A stretch of 36,525 nucleotides of DNA from JBMNTQ01 sp050945815 (GTDB taxonomy: Bacteria; Bacillota; Clostridia; Christensenellales; JBMNTQ01). Below are positions 1 through 8,780 of this stretch, in pieces. The position numbers and the translations under genes are program-made. The stretch is from contig JBMNTQ010000004.1 of the NCBI GenBank assembly GCA_050945815.1, positions 1-36,525 of the forward strand, read 5' to 3'. Position 1 is the first letter of the stretch. Every line of letters begins with the position of its first letter. The notes below the pieces were generated by a model, which saw only the letters and a program-made list of their open reading frames with translations, ran no database searches and had not been told where the DNA came from.

Positions 1-1
1 A

Positions 2-697
2 ATGAAAACCGTGCAGCATATTTTAATTTGTGATGACCAGCGTGCAGTGCATGAATCTTTGGGGCTGTATCTGGAGACAGAGGGCTTTAGCAAGGCTTCG
101 GCTTACGATGGGGAACAGGCGTTGAAGATGGTGCAGGCTGAAAAACCGGATTTGATTATATTAGACTTGATGATGCCAAAAATAACCGGCATGGAGGTTT
201 GCCGCGAGGTGCGTAAAACCAGCCAGGTTCCCATTATCATGCTGACTGCAAAGGGCGAGGAGATTGACCGGATTCTGGGATTGGAGCTCGGTGCCGACGA
301 CTATATCGCCAAGCCCTTTAGCCCGCGGGAGGTTGTAGCTCGGGTGAAGGCGGTGCTGCGCCGGGTGATGGATCAGGGGAAGGCCCCTGCTTCCAAAGCA
401 TTGCGCTTTGATCGTCTGGAAATCAACCTAGACCATTACGAGGTTAAAGTGGATGGACACAGCGTGTCGTGCACCCCTAAGGAAGTGGAGGTTTTATACC
501 TTTTGGCTTCCCACCCCGGGCAGGTGTTTGAGCGTGAACAGATTTTGTCTAGGGTTTGGGGCTATGATTATTTCGGCGATAACCGGGCCGTGGATACGCA
601 GATCAAGCGCATCCGTCACAAGCTGCCCCAGGAGGGCGTGCCTTGGGCCATCCGCACAATCTATGGTGTGGGCTATAAATTCGAAGTGCAGGAGTAA
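2..697 (+). CDS. OmpR/PhoB-family response regulator
   Basis: Two-component response regulator of 231 residues. The receiver domain (about residues 5-120) shows the acidic pair DD at 11-12, the phospho-acceptor Asp55 in LIILDLMMP, the conserved Thr in IMLTAKG and the Lys in YIAKPF. The C-terminal winged helix (about 130-228) carries the typical RRIRHKL and TIYGVGYKF segments and should bind DNA when phosphorylated. The sensor kinase begins 2 bases after its stop, so the two are co-transcribed and act as a pair. The ATG lies at the second base of the window, so its ribosome binding site cannot be seen; the N-terminus matches the normal family start. It resembles the PhoP/WalR group, but I cannot tell which signal it serves. 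Confidence 0.93.
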   Translation: MKTVQHILICDDQRAVHESLGLYLETEGFSKASAYDGEQALKMVQAEKPDLIILDLMMPKITGMEVCREVRKTSQVPIIMLTAKGEEIDRILGLELGADDYIAKPFSPREVVARVKAVLRRVMDQGKAPASKALRFDRLEINLDHYEVKVDGHSVSCTPKEVEVLYLLASHPGQVFEREQILSRVWGYDYFGDNRAVDTQIKRIRHKLPQEGVPWAIRTIYGVGYKFEVQE

Positions 698-699
698 CT

Positions 700-2469
700 A
701 TGTTTAGAAGCGTTTTTCTAAGACGCATATTAGTATTTGTGGCGGCGGCAATGCTTTTTTCCTCGACCTTGACTTTGGGAATCTATTATTATGCGTCGCG
801 GCAGCAGTTTGCTAATATTAAAGTGAGGGATCTGTTACCCCAGGCGCAGGTGGTGGCGCAGTTGACGCAGCTCTATTATGAAGGCGCCATCAGTCAGGAG
901 AGCTATGAGCAGTCGGTGACGACCAGAGCATCCAGCGCGTCTAGCGCCAAGCTGATGGTCTTCGATGGAGAGGGAAGCATTTCTGCAATCTCCACCGAGA
1001 TGCCCAAGGCTATCTACGATAGCATGTCGTCCTTTTTGCCGGCCTATGTTTCAAGAGTGTTGCAGGGGGAGACTGTGGTGGTGCCCGGTGGTGTGAGCCG
1101 AAACCCGGACTATATCTTTGTGGGCGTTCCAGTGATGGACCGACAAGATAATGTGGTGGGTTCGGTTATCATGTTCAATACCCTAAGCGAGGCCAGCACG
1201 GCTATGAGCAGCCTGACGGACACGCTGGTGGTAGCGACTGCTATTGTCATTATGCTGCTGTTGCCGGTGATCGTGATGGTGTCCAGCAGGCTGACAAGGC
1301 CCATCAAACAGATGCGAGATGTGGCCAACGCTATGGCTGGGGGCAACTTTTCCGTGCGGGCCAACGATATGAGCCGCGATGAGATTGGAGACCTTGGTTA
1401 TTCGCTAAACTACCTTTCCACTGCCCTGAGCCATACGATCAAGGAGCTGCGTACGGAAAAACATCGGTTGTTGCTGGTTTTAAACGGCCTGAAGGAAGGT
1501 ATTGTAGCGGTGGATAACTATGGGAATGTGACCCACGCGAATCCGGCGGTTTTAAGTATGTTCCGCCAGGGCTATGGGCCCATCGCGTCTCGGCAGGATA
1601 TCGTACCCAATTCCGAGATATGGGACCAATTTGACGCTGTGATTGAGAAAAACCAGCAAGCCTTCTTTACCATCACGCAGGGGCAAGCGATTATTCAGAT
1701 TTCCATTTCGCCCATGGAAACTTCACCAGGCAACGTGGTGGGCGCGGTGGGCCTGTTCAGCGACATCACGGAACAGGAGCGGCTGGAGCAGACGCGGCGG
1801 GACTATGTGGCCAACGTATCCCACGAGTTGCGCACGCCGCTGACGGCGCTGAGAGGCTTGGTGGAGCCCCTCAAAGATGGGCTGGTCAAGTCCGAGGCGG
1901 ATCGGATGCGCTATTACGAATACATCCTGAGGGAGACCTTGCGGCTGTCCAGGCTGATTGATGACCTGCTGGAGCTGTCTAGACTACAGTCCAGCAACGA
2001 ATCTATGCGTATGCAACCCTTCGATATCGGCGCGCTGTTGACCCAAGTGGCCCAGCAGTATACGGCCATGGCGTCGGATTCGGATATCAACTTCGAATTG
2101 GACCCCGGGGTGGACTACTGCCCTCAGGCAGTAGGCAACGCCGACCGAGTTCAGCAGGTTTTGGTGATTTTGCTGGATAATGCGCTGAAGTTTACGCCGG
2201 CTGCTGGCAAGATCAGCCTGTCTGTGGAGTGGAGCGGCAGCATTGTTGTATCGGTCTGCGATACGGGGCCGGGGATTGCGGAGGAAGATGCGCCCTATGT
2301 ATTCGATCGCTTCTACAAAGCGGATAAAGCACATAGTGACAGCGGTATTGGGTTGGGCTTGTCTATCGCCCAGGAGATTATCCAGAAAATGGGACAGCGG
2401 ATTTGGGTGGAGAATAGAGAGGGTTCCCCAGGGGCCTGTTTTAGCTTCACGTTGGATAAAGAGGAATAG
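700..2469 (+). CDS. Membrane sensor histidine kinase (HAMP-PAS-HisKA-HATPase)
   Basis: Sensor kinase of 589 residues. Membrane segments lie at about 10-30 and 176-197, flanking an extracellular sensor region of about 145 residues. These are followed by HAMP (about 198-250), a PAS-like segment (about 255-355), the HisKA box VSHELRTPLTALRG with the phospho-acceptor His375, and a HATPase domain with the N box (DNALKF), G1 (DTGPGI) and G2 (GIGLGLSIA). This is the PhoR/WalK layout. It starts 2 bases after the response regulator stop and should phosphorylate it. Downstream lie a DtxR-like regulator and an ABC exporter, so a link to export or envelope stress is possible but is only inference. The signal is unknown. 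Confidence 0.93.
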   Translation: MFRSVFLRRILVFVAAAMLFSSTLTLGIYYYASRQQFANIKVRDLLPQAQVVAQLTQLYYEGAISQESYEQSVTTRASSASSAKLMVFDGEGSISAISTEMPKAIYDSMSSFLPAYVSRVLQGETVVVPGGVSRNPDYIFVGVPVMDRQDNVVGSVIMFNTLSEASTAMSSLTDTLVVATAIVIMLLLPVIVMVSSRLTRPIKQMRDVANAMAGGNFSVRANDMSRDEIGDLGYSLNYLSTALSHTIKELRTEKHRLLLVLNGLKEGIVAVDNYGNVTHANPAVLSMFRQGYGPIASRQDIVPNSEIWDQFDAVIEKNQQAFFTITQGQAIIQISISPMETSPGNVVGAVGLFSDITEQERLEQTRRDYVANVSHELRTPLTALRGLVEPLKDGLVKSEADRMRYYEYILRETLRLSRLIDDLLELSRLQSSNESMRMQPFDIGALLTQVAQQYTAMASDSDINFELDPGVDYCPQAVGNADRVQQVLVILLDNALKFTPAAGKISLSVEWSGSIVVSVCDTGPGIAEEDAPYVFDRFYKADKAHSDSGIGLGLSIAQEIIQKMGQRIWVENREGSPGACFSFTLDKEE

Positions 2470-2489
2470 CTTGGATAAAAGACGAAACC

Positions 2490-2518
2490 TTGGTTAGATC
2501 GTGTCAGTTGGGTATGAT
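2490..2518 (+). promoter_or_regulatory. Candidate sigma-A promoter for the DtxR-like gene
   Basis: TTGGTT at 2490-2495, a 17-base spacer and TATGAT at 2513-2518. It would give a transcript start near 2525, about 37 bases before the regulator start codon. The -35 box is only a moderate match. The gene could also be read from the kinase transcript, since no terminator is seen between them. Confidence 0.5.
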
Positions 2519-2561
2519 TCAAAAAAACAGCGGTATTACGCTGCGGGATGGAGGAAACCAG

Positions 2562-2945
2562 ATGAAGAAACTAACGTTTACCATGGAAAACTATCTGGAG
2601 GCGATTTACGAACTGTCTGAAGATGGGGGCGGTGCGCGGGTGTCGGATATCGCCAAGAGATTGGACGTTACCAAGGCCAGCACCAGCATTGCCATGACAG
2701 CCCTTTCTGAGAAAGGCCTGATTGTAAATGAAAAATATGGGGAAATCTATTTAACAGAGGAAGGGCGCAAGCGCGCTGAGGCAACTTCGAGGAAGCACCA
2801 GATTATTCTGGAGTTTTTTGCGGACATACTGCAAATTCCGTTGGAGACCGCCGATCAGGACGCTTGCTCCATCGAACATGTTATCAGCGGCGATTCCATT
2901 TTTGCGATGGAGAATTTTTTAAATAATTATAAGAAGGATAAGTAG
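2562..2945 (+). CDS. DtxR/MntR-family metal-dependent transcriptional regulator
   Basis: A 127-residue regulator with an N-terminal winged helix (about 1-70, including ARVSDIAKRLDVTKASTS) and a short metal-binding dimerisation domain. There is no SH3-like third domain, so its size is near MntR rather than full-length DtxR. The ligand pattern is mixed: the usual MntR Asp8 position appears as Asn in TMENYLEAIY, a His is present in RKHQII, and the later motif CSIEH has Cys where MntR has Glu, as in DtxR. Metal choice (Mn or Fe) therefore cannot be read off. The ATG at 2562 is chosen because GGAGG lies 8 bases upstream; an upstream in-frame ATG at 2490 has none. A terminator follows, so it is probably a separate unit from the exporter. 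Confidence 0.85.
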   Translation: MKKLTFTMENYLEAIYELSEDGGGARVSDIAKRLDVTKASTSIAMTALSEKGLIVNEKYGEIYLTEEGRKRAEATSRKHQIILEFFADILQIPLETADQDACSIEHVISGDSIFAMENFLNNYKKDK

Positions 2946-2981
2946 CCTAAATAGAGTATGTGGGAGAACGAGTTGAAGCAG

Positions 2982-3030
2982 AGCGGGGCTAGGCTGGGAG
3001 ATTGTCTCGGCATGCTCCGCCCTTTTTTTC
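2982..3030 (+). terminator. Rho-independent terminator after the DtxR-like gene
   Basis: GCGGGGC pairs with GCTCCGC (7 bp, one G-T pair) across an 18-base loop, followed by CCTTTTTTT. It lies 37 bases after the regulator stop and would end or attenuate transcription before the ABC genes. Confidence 0.7.
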
Positions 3031-3099
3031 TAAGAATTTCCGACAGCCTGTATCATAAGCGCAGGAACGGCTTTAAAGAGCGGGATTGGAAAGATAAAG

Positions 3100-3128
3100 T
3101 TGCCAACCGTTTTGGCGTGTGCGATAAT
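3100..3128 (+). promoter_or_regulatory. Candidate sigma-A promoter for the ABC exporter, with an inverted repeat in its spacer
   Basis: TTGCCA at 3100-3105, a 17-base spacer and GATAAT at 3123-3128, expected start near 3135. The spacer overlaps the inverted repeat GCCAA-ccgtt-TTGGC (3102-3116), a possible operator. Lying downstream of the terminator at 2982-3030, it would let the exporter be expressed independently of the regulator. Confidence 0.6.
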
Positions 3129-3185
3129 ACACAAAGGCGAAATATCTTAGAAGAGACTAGTAAAAGCGGGGGGAGGAATGCCGGT

Positions 3186-4907
3186 TTGTTTCGCTTGGCG
3201 CGTTTTTTAAAGCCCTATAGAAAGCAGGCGATTGTCGGGCCTGTTTTTAAACTGATAGAGGCCATATTGGAGTTGATCGTGCCGCTTGTGATGGCGCGGG
3301 TGATAGATATCGGCGTGATAGGAAAGAACCCGGATTATATTTGGCGAAACGGCTTGCTGATGCTGGGCTTGTGTATAGCCGGGTTGCTGAGCGCTCTGGT
3401 TTGTCAATACAGCGCTTCGGTTGCGTCTCAAGGGTTTGGAACCCTGCTGCGTAATGCCCTGTTTAAAAAGATCGGCACGTTATCCTACCGGCAGTTGGAC
3501 AAATTTGGAACCCCTTCCCTGATCAACCGGGTGACCAACGATGTGAATCAGCTTCAGTTTGCTGTTGCGATGTTAATCAGGCTGGTGATTCGGGCGCCTT
3601 TTTTATGTATTGGCTCTTTGATTATTGCTATGACCATCGATTTCCAACTGGCACTTATTATGCTAGGTGTAATTCTGGTGTTTACTGTTGTGCTGTATTG
3701 GGTGATGGCCAAATCCGTACCCCTCTATAGGATTGTGCAGAAAGAGCTAGACGGAATCGCCCTGATGCTGCGGGAGGCTTTGAGCGGTATGCGGGTGATT
3801 CGGGCTTTTGGGCAGGAGCAAGAGCAAAAGCGGCGTTTTGGGCAGGCCAACGAACAGCATGCGGACACTGTGGTGCGGGTGGGCAAAATTGCCGCGCTGA
3901 TGAACCCGCTGACACTGTTTATTATGAACATGGGGATCATCGCCGTTTTATGGTTCGGAGGAATACGGGTGGATAGTGGCGAGATGTCGGTGGGTTCGGT
4001 GGTCGCGTTTATCAGCTATATAGCCAGCATTTTGATGGCGATGATCGTGGTGGCTAATCTGGTGGTGACGTTCACCAAAGCTGCGGCTGCGTCTACGCGG
4101 GTGGGCGAGGTTTTAGATATGCCGGTGGATTTGGAGGATGGAAGCGGCGCTGAGCCTACGGAGGCCGCTCCTGTGGTAGCGTTTCGCTCTGTCTCGTTTG
4201 CCTATGAATCTGGGGGCGAGGAGGTGCTGACCGATATTGATTTCTCCCTGGGTCGGGGAGAGATGTTAGGCATCATTGGCGGCACTGGTTCGGGTAAGTC
4301 TACGTTGGTTCAATTGATTCCCCGTTTTTATGAGGTGAGTGCGGGTGCGGTGCTTTTTTGTGGTGCTGATGTGTGCGACTATAAAAAGCATGAACTTCTA
4401 CAGCACATTGCCTTAGTTCCTCAAGAGGCCGTGTTGTTTTCCGGCACAATTGCAGACAACCTTCGCTATGGTAAGCAGGATGCAACGCAAGAGGAGATGC
4501 GAATCAGTGCCCGGGCTGCACAGATCGACCGGATGATTGACGATCTGCCCAGGGGCTATGACGCGCCGGTGACCCCAAATGGGCTGAATTTTTCCGGCGG
4601 CCAGCGTCAACGGCTGTGTATTGCCCGGGCGCTGGTGCGCAAACCCAGCCTTTTGATTCTGGACGACAGCTTCAGTGCCTTAGACGCATTAACAGCATCG
4701 GCATTGCGCAAAGCTTTGCGGGAGGACTATAAGGGAATGACCACCATCAGCATTTCCCAGCAGGTGGCGGCAGTGATGCACTGTGACCGGATATTGGTGC
4801 TGGATGACGGCGTTATGGTGGATATAGGCAGCCATGAGCAATTGTTTGCTTCCTGCGATTTATACCGCGAGCTGTGCGCACTGCAACTGGAGGAGGCGGG
4901 CGCATGA
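3186..4907 (+). CDS. Heterodimeric ABC exporter subunit with degenerate ATPase site
   Basis: Half-transporter of about 573 residues: six membrane segments (about 1-310) fused to an ATPase domain. Visible motifs are Walker A GGTGSGKST, signature FSGGQRQRLCIARAL and Walker B LLILDDSFSALD. The catalytic Glu after Walker B is Asp, and the H-loop His is Gln (ISISQQ). This is the degenerate-site pattern of heterodimeric exporters such as TM287/288 and BmrCD. The frame is open further upstream to an ATG at 2958, but that stretch crosses a terminator and has no transporter character. The TTG at 3186, about 10 bases after GGGGGGAGG, gives the normal family N-terminus. It overlaps the partner gene by 4 bases (ATGA). 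The substrate is unknown. Confidence 0.88.
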   Translation: MFRLARFLKPYRKQAIVGPVFKLIEAILELIVPLVMARVIDIGVIGKNPDYIWRNGLLMLGLCIAGLLSALVCQYSASVASQGFGTLLRNALFKKIGTLSYRQLDKFGTPSLINRVTNDVNQLQFAVAMLIRLVIRAPFLCIGSLIIAMTIDFQLALIMLGVILVFTVVLYWVMAKSVPLYRIVQKELDGIALMLREALSGMRVIRAFGQEQEQKRRFGQANEQHADTVVRVGKIAALMNPLTLFIMNMGIIAVLWFGGIRVDSGEMSVGSVVAFISYIASILMAMIVVANLVVTFTKAAAASTRVGEVLDMPVDLEDGSGAEPTEAAPVVAFRSVSFAYESGGEEVLTDIDFSLGRGEMLGIIGGTGSGKSTLVQLIPRFYEVSAGAVLFCGADVCDYKKHELLQHIALVPQEAVLFSGTIADNLRYGKQDATQEEMRISARAAQIDRMIDDLPRGYDAPVTPNGLNFSGGQRQRLCIARALVRKPSLLILDDSFSALDALTASALRKALREDYKGMTTISISQQVAAVMHCDRILVLDDGVMVDIGSHEQLFASCDLYRELCALQLEEAGA

Positions 4908-6643
4908 ACAACAAAAGTCAGAAAAGCTTGGGCCGCCTTTGGGGCTACATTCGCCGCTATCCAGCCTATTTGATGGCTGCGTTCTTATCTGCGCTGGCAG
5001 CAGGGGTATTTTTGCTGGCTGGGCCCTATTTAATTGGGCGTGCGGTAGACTATATGGTAGACGTTGGACAGGTGGATTTTGTGGCAATCGGACAAACCTT
5101 GCTGCTTATGGCTGTTGCATACCTGATTAGTGTGGCGGGACAGTGGCTGACTTCCGTCTGTTCTGCGGTGATTGCTGCGCGGCTGGTGCGGGATATGCGC
5201 GCTGAGGCCTTCGAGAGTATCAGCGGCCGTCCCCTCAGCTTTTTTGACGGACATGCCCGCGGCGACCTGATCAGCCGGCTGGTCAACGATTCAGATGCTG
5301 TGGCGGAGGGAATCCAGCAGGGGCTCACCCAGCTGTTGCCGGGCGTTGTGACGATTTTGGGAGTTATTGTGTTCATGCTGTTGCTCAGTCCGCTGGTGAC
5401 CTTGGCGGTGGTGGTGATTGCGCCGCTATCCGTAGCGATTGCCAGCTTTATTGTGCGGCGCTCCAACAAGATGTTTCGGCAGCAGGCGCAAACGCTGGGT
5501 GAAGTGAACGGTTATATAGAAGAGATGATTGGAAACGGGAAGGTCGTCCGCGCTTTCTCGTATGAGGATCGTAGCCAGGAAGCTTTTGAAGAAATTAACG
5601 AACGTCTATACACCTGCGGACAGAAGGCGCAATTTTATTCCTCGCTGACCAACCCCACCACCCGGCTGATCAACACGACTATCTATGTTGTTGTGGGTAT
5701 ACTAAGCGGCCTTTTGGCGCTGGCCGGCGGTTTGACTGTAGGGGCAATTAGCAGCTTTCTATCCTATTCCAGCCAGTTTGCCCGCCCCATCAACGATATC
5801 ACCAGCGTCAGCGCCCAAATGCAGAATGCTGCCGTTTCTGCACAGCGGGTGTTCGAACTGATCGACGCTGAGGGCGTGGAGAGCGATATGCCGGATGCGA
5901 AGCTCTTGCAAGATTGCCAAGGACAGGTGGAGTTTCGTGGCGTAACCTTTTCCTATGATGGGGGGCGGCCCCTGATCGAAAACCTTAGTTTCTCTGTAGA
6001 GAGCGGTTCACGCATTGCCATCGTAGGGCCGACGGGAGCGGGCAAGACCACCCTGGTGAACCTGTTGATGCGCTTCTACGAAGTGGACAGCGGCGAGATC
6101 TTTGTGGATGGGCAGGATATTCGGACTTTCACCCGGCACAGCCTGCGCAAGAGCTTTGGCATGGTTTTGCAGGATGCTTGGTTGTTTGAAGGGACGATTT
6201 CGGAAAATGTGGCCTTTGGGCGGCCGGATGCGACTCGGGAGCAGATTGAGGCAGTGTGTAGGGCCTGCTTCGCCCATAACTTCATCCGTCGTTTGCCGGA
6301 GAAATACGACACGCGCATCACCGAGGGCGGGGGTAATTTGTCTCAGGGGCAGAAGCAGCTGCTAACCATTGCCCGTGCCATGCTCCATGATCCGCCCATG
6401 CTGATTTTAGACGAGGCGACCAGTAATGTAGACAGCCGCACCGAGGCTCATATTCAGCAGGCGTTTGCCCGGCTGATGCAGGGACGCACATCTTTCGTGA
6501 TTGCCCATCGGTTGTCTACCATCCGGGAATCGGACCGCATTTTGGTGATGGACAAGGGAAATGTGATCGAGCAGGGTACCCATGAAGAACTGTTGGAGGC
6601 AGGCGGCTTTTACGCCCAACTGTATCAAGGCCAGTTTTCCTAA
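4904..6643 (+). CDS. Heterodimeric ABC exporter subunit with canonical ATPase site
   Basis: Half-transporter of 579 residues with an N-terminal six-helix membrane domain (about 20-310) and an ATPase domain. Motifs are Walker A GPTGAGKTT, Q-loop VLQDAWLF, signature LSQGQKQLLTIARAML, Walker B MLILDEATSNVD with the catalytic Glu, and H-loop IAHRLSTI. It supplies the competent Walker B Glu and switch His missing from its partner, so the two should form one exporter with asymmetric ATP sites. The ATG at 4904 overlaps the upstream stop (ATGA) and follows GGAGGAGG, indicating translational coupling; an in-frame ATG at 4874 lacks such a site. Likely cargo is a drug, lipid or peptide, but no cargo gene is nearby. 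Confidence 0.93.
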   Translation: MNNKSQKSLGRLWGYIRRYPAYLMAAFLSALAAGVFLLAGPYLIGRAVDYMVDVGQVDFVAIGQTLLLMAVAYLISVAGQWLTSVCSAVIAARLVRDMRAEAFESISGRPLSFFDGHARGDLISRLVNDSDAVAEGIQQGLTQLLPGVVTILGVIVFMLLLSPLVTLAVVVIAPLSVAIASFIVRRSNKMFRQQAQTLGEVNGYIEEMIGNGKVVRAFSYEDRSQEAFEEINERLYTCGQKAQFYSSLTNPTTRLINTTIYVVVGILSGLLALAGGLTVGAISSFLSYSSQFARPINDITSVSAQMQNAAVSAQRVFELIDAEGVESDMPDAKLLQDCQGQVEFRGVTFSYDGGRPLIENLSFSVESGSRIAIVGPTGAGKTTLVNLLMRFYEVDSGEIFVDGQDIRTFTRHSLRKSFGMVLQDAWLFEGTISENVAFGRPDATREQIEAVCRACFAHNFIRRLPEKYDTRITEGGGNLSQGQKQLLTIARAMLHDPPMLILDEATSNVDSRTEAHIQQAFARLMQGRTSFVIAHRLSTIRESDRILVMDKGNVIEQGTHEELLEAGGFYAQLYQGQFS

Positions 6644-6667
6644 AAGGGCCGGATATTCGGTTAAAAT

Positions 6668-6702
6668 AAACTCCCTTACCACAGAATGGGCAAGGGAGTT
6701 TG
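6668..6702. terminator. Bidirectional terminator between ABC exporter and glmS
   Basis: AAACTCCCTT at 6668-6677 pairs with AAGGGAGTTT at 6692-6701. Converging genes on both sides end within 45 bases, so it serves both strands. Confidence 0.85.
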
Positions 6703-6718
6703 GTTTAGTATGAATCGG

Positions 6719-8548
6719 TTATTCCACAGTAACGCTTTTGGCAAGGTTTCTAGGCTTATCCACATCGCAGCCTTTTTGTGCTGCCATGTAGTAGGCAAAA
6801 AGCTGTAGCGGCACGATAGACACCAGGGGAGCGAACAGCGGATCGGTTTCGGGCAGCGTCCAGATATGGCGGCAGGTGCTGCAAAGGGAGGGGTTCTCAC
6901 CATTGACCACAGCCAGCACAAGGGCGCCGCGTACCCGGACTTCTTCGATATTGTTGGCCATTTTCTCGAACAGGCTTGGCTGGGTTGCCAAAGCCACGAC
7001 TAAAGAACCCGGCTCGATTAAGGCGATGGTGCCGTGTTTTAGCTCGCCCGCAGCATAAGATTCGGAATGGATATAGGAAATTTCCTTGAGTTTGAGGGCC
7101 GATTCCATAGCCAGTGCATAATCCAGGCCGCGGCCGATGAAAAACACGTTTTTATGGTCGAATGCCCGGCTGGCGAAATACTGTATGTCTTCTTTCGTGT
7201 CCAGTATGGTTTGTTGGTGGGCCGGCGTTTGGTAGAGATGGTCGATGGCAAGAGCTAAGTCCTGCTCGTTTAAAAGCCCACGCTTTTGCGCCAGATCCAA
7301 CGCCAGCACATAGAAAACAGCCAGCTGGGTGACATAGGCCTTGGTGGATGCCACAGCGATTTCCGGGCCGGCGTATGTGTATAGGACACGGTCCGCTTCC
7401 CGGGCAATTTTGCTGCCCACCACATTACAAATAGCACTGACATGGATACCTTCTTGCTGGGCCAGCCGCATGGCGGCGATGGTGTCTGCGGTTTCGCCGG
7501 ATTGGCTGACCACGATACAGGCATCCCCTTCCTGGAGAATTGGGTCGCGGTAGCGAAATTCCGAGGCGATGTCTACGTCCACTGGAATACGTGCCAGCTT
7601 TTCGATTACATGCTTCCCGACAATTCCCGCGTGGTAGGCGGTGCCGCAACTCATGATTGTAAGCCCCCGAAGGCTTTGTACTTGCGTTTTGCTGTAGGGC
7701 ATACAATCCTGCTTGATGGTATGGGTTGTAGTGTCGATGTATTGGTCTAGGGTGTTTTTTAGGGCAGTGGGCTGCTCGAATATTTCCTTCAGCATAAAGT
7801 GAGGGAAATTACCCTTCTGGGCAGACTCGACGTCCCACTCAATGCGGGTGGGCTGCTTGTGGATTCGGTTGCCCAGCCGATCGAAGAACTCTAAGCCTTG
7901 GGGGCGCACGATGGCAGTCTCATAGTTTTCCATGAAATAAACATCCCGGGTATATTGCAGGATAGCGGGAATATCTGAGGCGATATAGCCGGCGCTGCCG
8001 TCGTGGCCGATGACCAGTGGGCTTTCCTTGCACATGCAGTAGATGGCGTCCGGCTTGTTGCGGCTGATAATGGCTACGGCAAAGGAGCCTTCCAACACAG
8101 CCATGGCTTTGCAGATGGCCTCTAGAAGATTACCCTCGTTGTAGTGCATCAGCAAATGGGCGATGACTTCCGTGTCTGTTTCAGACTTGAATTCATAGCC
8201 TCTGCGCATAAGATCCTGTTTTAGTAAAAAGTAATTTTCAATGATACCATTGTGTACAATGGCCAAATCGTCCTTTTCGTCAGTATGGGGATGGGAATTA
8301 ACGAACGACGGCTCGCCGTGGGTTGCCCAGCGGGTATGGCCAATGCCCAGCGTACCGCTAACGGGCCGGTTCGCAAGCTCCTTCTGGAGTTGATCCAGCT
8401 TACCCTGGGCCTTGCGGATTTGGATATCGCCCTGATTCCAAACTGCAACACCGGCGGAATCATAGCCGCGGTACGCCAGCTTTTCCAAGCCGTCCATTAG
8501 AATATCGACACTCTGCGCCTGGCCGGTATAGCCTACAATACCACACAT
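6719..8548 (-). CDS. glmS: Glutamine-fructose-6-phosphate aminotransferase (isomerizing)
   Basis: Makes glucosamine-6-phosphate from fructose-6-phosphate and glutamine, the entry to amino-sugar and peptidoglycan synthesis in the cytoplasm. The 609 residues match the usual family length. The N-terminal glutaminase domain begins MCGIVGYTG with the catalytic Cys2 and contains GIGHTRWATHG and HNGIIEN. Two SIS sugar-isomerase domains follow (SCGTAYHAG, SQSGETADT, HGTIALIE), and the C-terminus ends DKPRNLAKSVTVE as in other GlmS proteins. The start ATG follows a GGGAGG site and a clear promoter. It is flanked by terminators, so it is probably monocistronic. No glmS ribozyme core is seen in its leader. 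Confidence 0.97.
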   Translation of the reverse strand: MCGIVGYTGQAQSVDILMDGLEKLAYRGYDSAGVAVWNQGDIQIRKAQGKLDQLQKELANRPVSGTLGIGHTRWATHGEPSFVNSHPHTDEKDDLAIVHNGIIENYFLLKQDLMRRGYEFKSETDTEVIAHLLMHYNEGNLLEAICKAMAVLEGSFAVAIISRNKPDAIYCMCKESPLVIGHDGSAGYIASDIPAILQYTRDVYFMENYETAIVRPQGLEFFDRLGNRIHKQPTRIEWDVESAQKGNFPHFMLKEIFEQPTALKNTLDQYIDTTTHTIKQDCMPYSKTQVQSLRGLTIMSCGTAYHAGIVGKHVIEKLARIPVDVDIASEFRYRDPILQEGDACIVVSQSGETADTIAAMRLAQQEGIHVSAICNVVGSKIAREADRVLYTYAGPEIAVASTKAYVTQLAVFYVLALDLAQKRGLLNEQDLALAIDHLYQTPAHQQTILDTKEDIQYFASRAFDHKNVFFIGRGLDYALAMESALKLKEISYIHSESYAAGELKHGTIALIEPGSLVVALATQPSLFEKMANNIEEVRVRGALVLAVVNGENPSLCSTCRHIWTLPETDPLFAPLVSIVPLQLFAYYMAAQKGCDVDKPRNLAKSVTVE

Positions 8549-8630
8549 GAAAAAACCTCCCAGTCAGGTGATAAGATTCTGTCATCGACTAGGCAGTAAC
8601 ACGCCATAGCCATGATAGTTGCTTGACAGA

Positions 8631-8659
8631 AGTATATCATCCGTTCCGTGTTATTACAA
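8631..8659 (-). promoter_or_regulatory. glmS promoter
   Basis: Read on the minus strand: TTGTAA (8659-8654), a 17-base spacer and TATACT (8636-8631). The expected start is near 8624, giving a leader of about 75 bases. Confidence 0.7.
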
Positions 8660-8718
8660 TATTATTCGGCAGTACAGGTGCCCATGAAACAATCGGGAAA
8701 AGGAAGAACAGCTCAATT

Positions 8719-8746
8719 AAAAAACGCGGGAATTCCCGCGTTTTTG
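8719..8746 (-). terminator. Terminator of the lemA-DUF2207 operon
   Basis: CGCGGG-AATT-CCCGCG hairpin flanked by A-run and T-run. It lies just after the DUF2207 stop on the minus strand and would also work on the plus strand. Confidence 0.88.
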
Positions 8747-8780
8747 TGAGTGTGAGGATAAATAAGCCGATAGAATAGGC

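Noticed and set aside
2958..3185. N-terminal extension of the first ABC subunit back to ATG 2958
   Set aside because: That stretch contains a terminator and a promoter and encodes no transporter-like sequence; TTG 3186 has a strong ribosome binding site.
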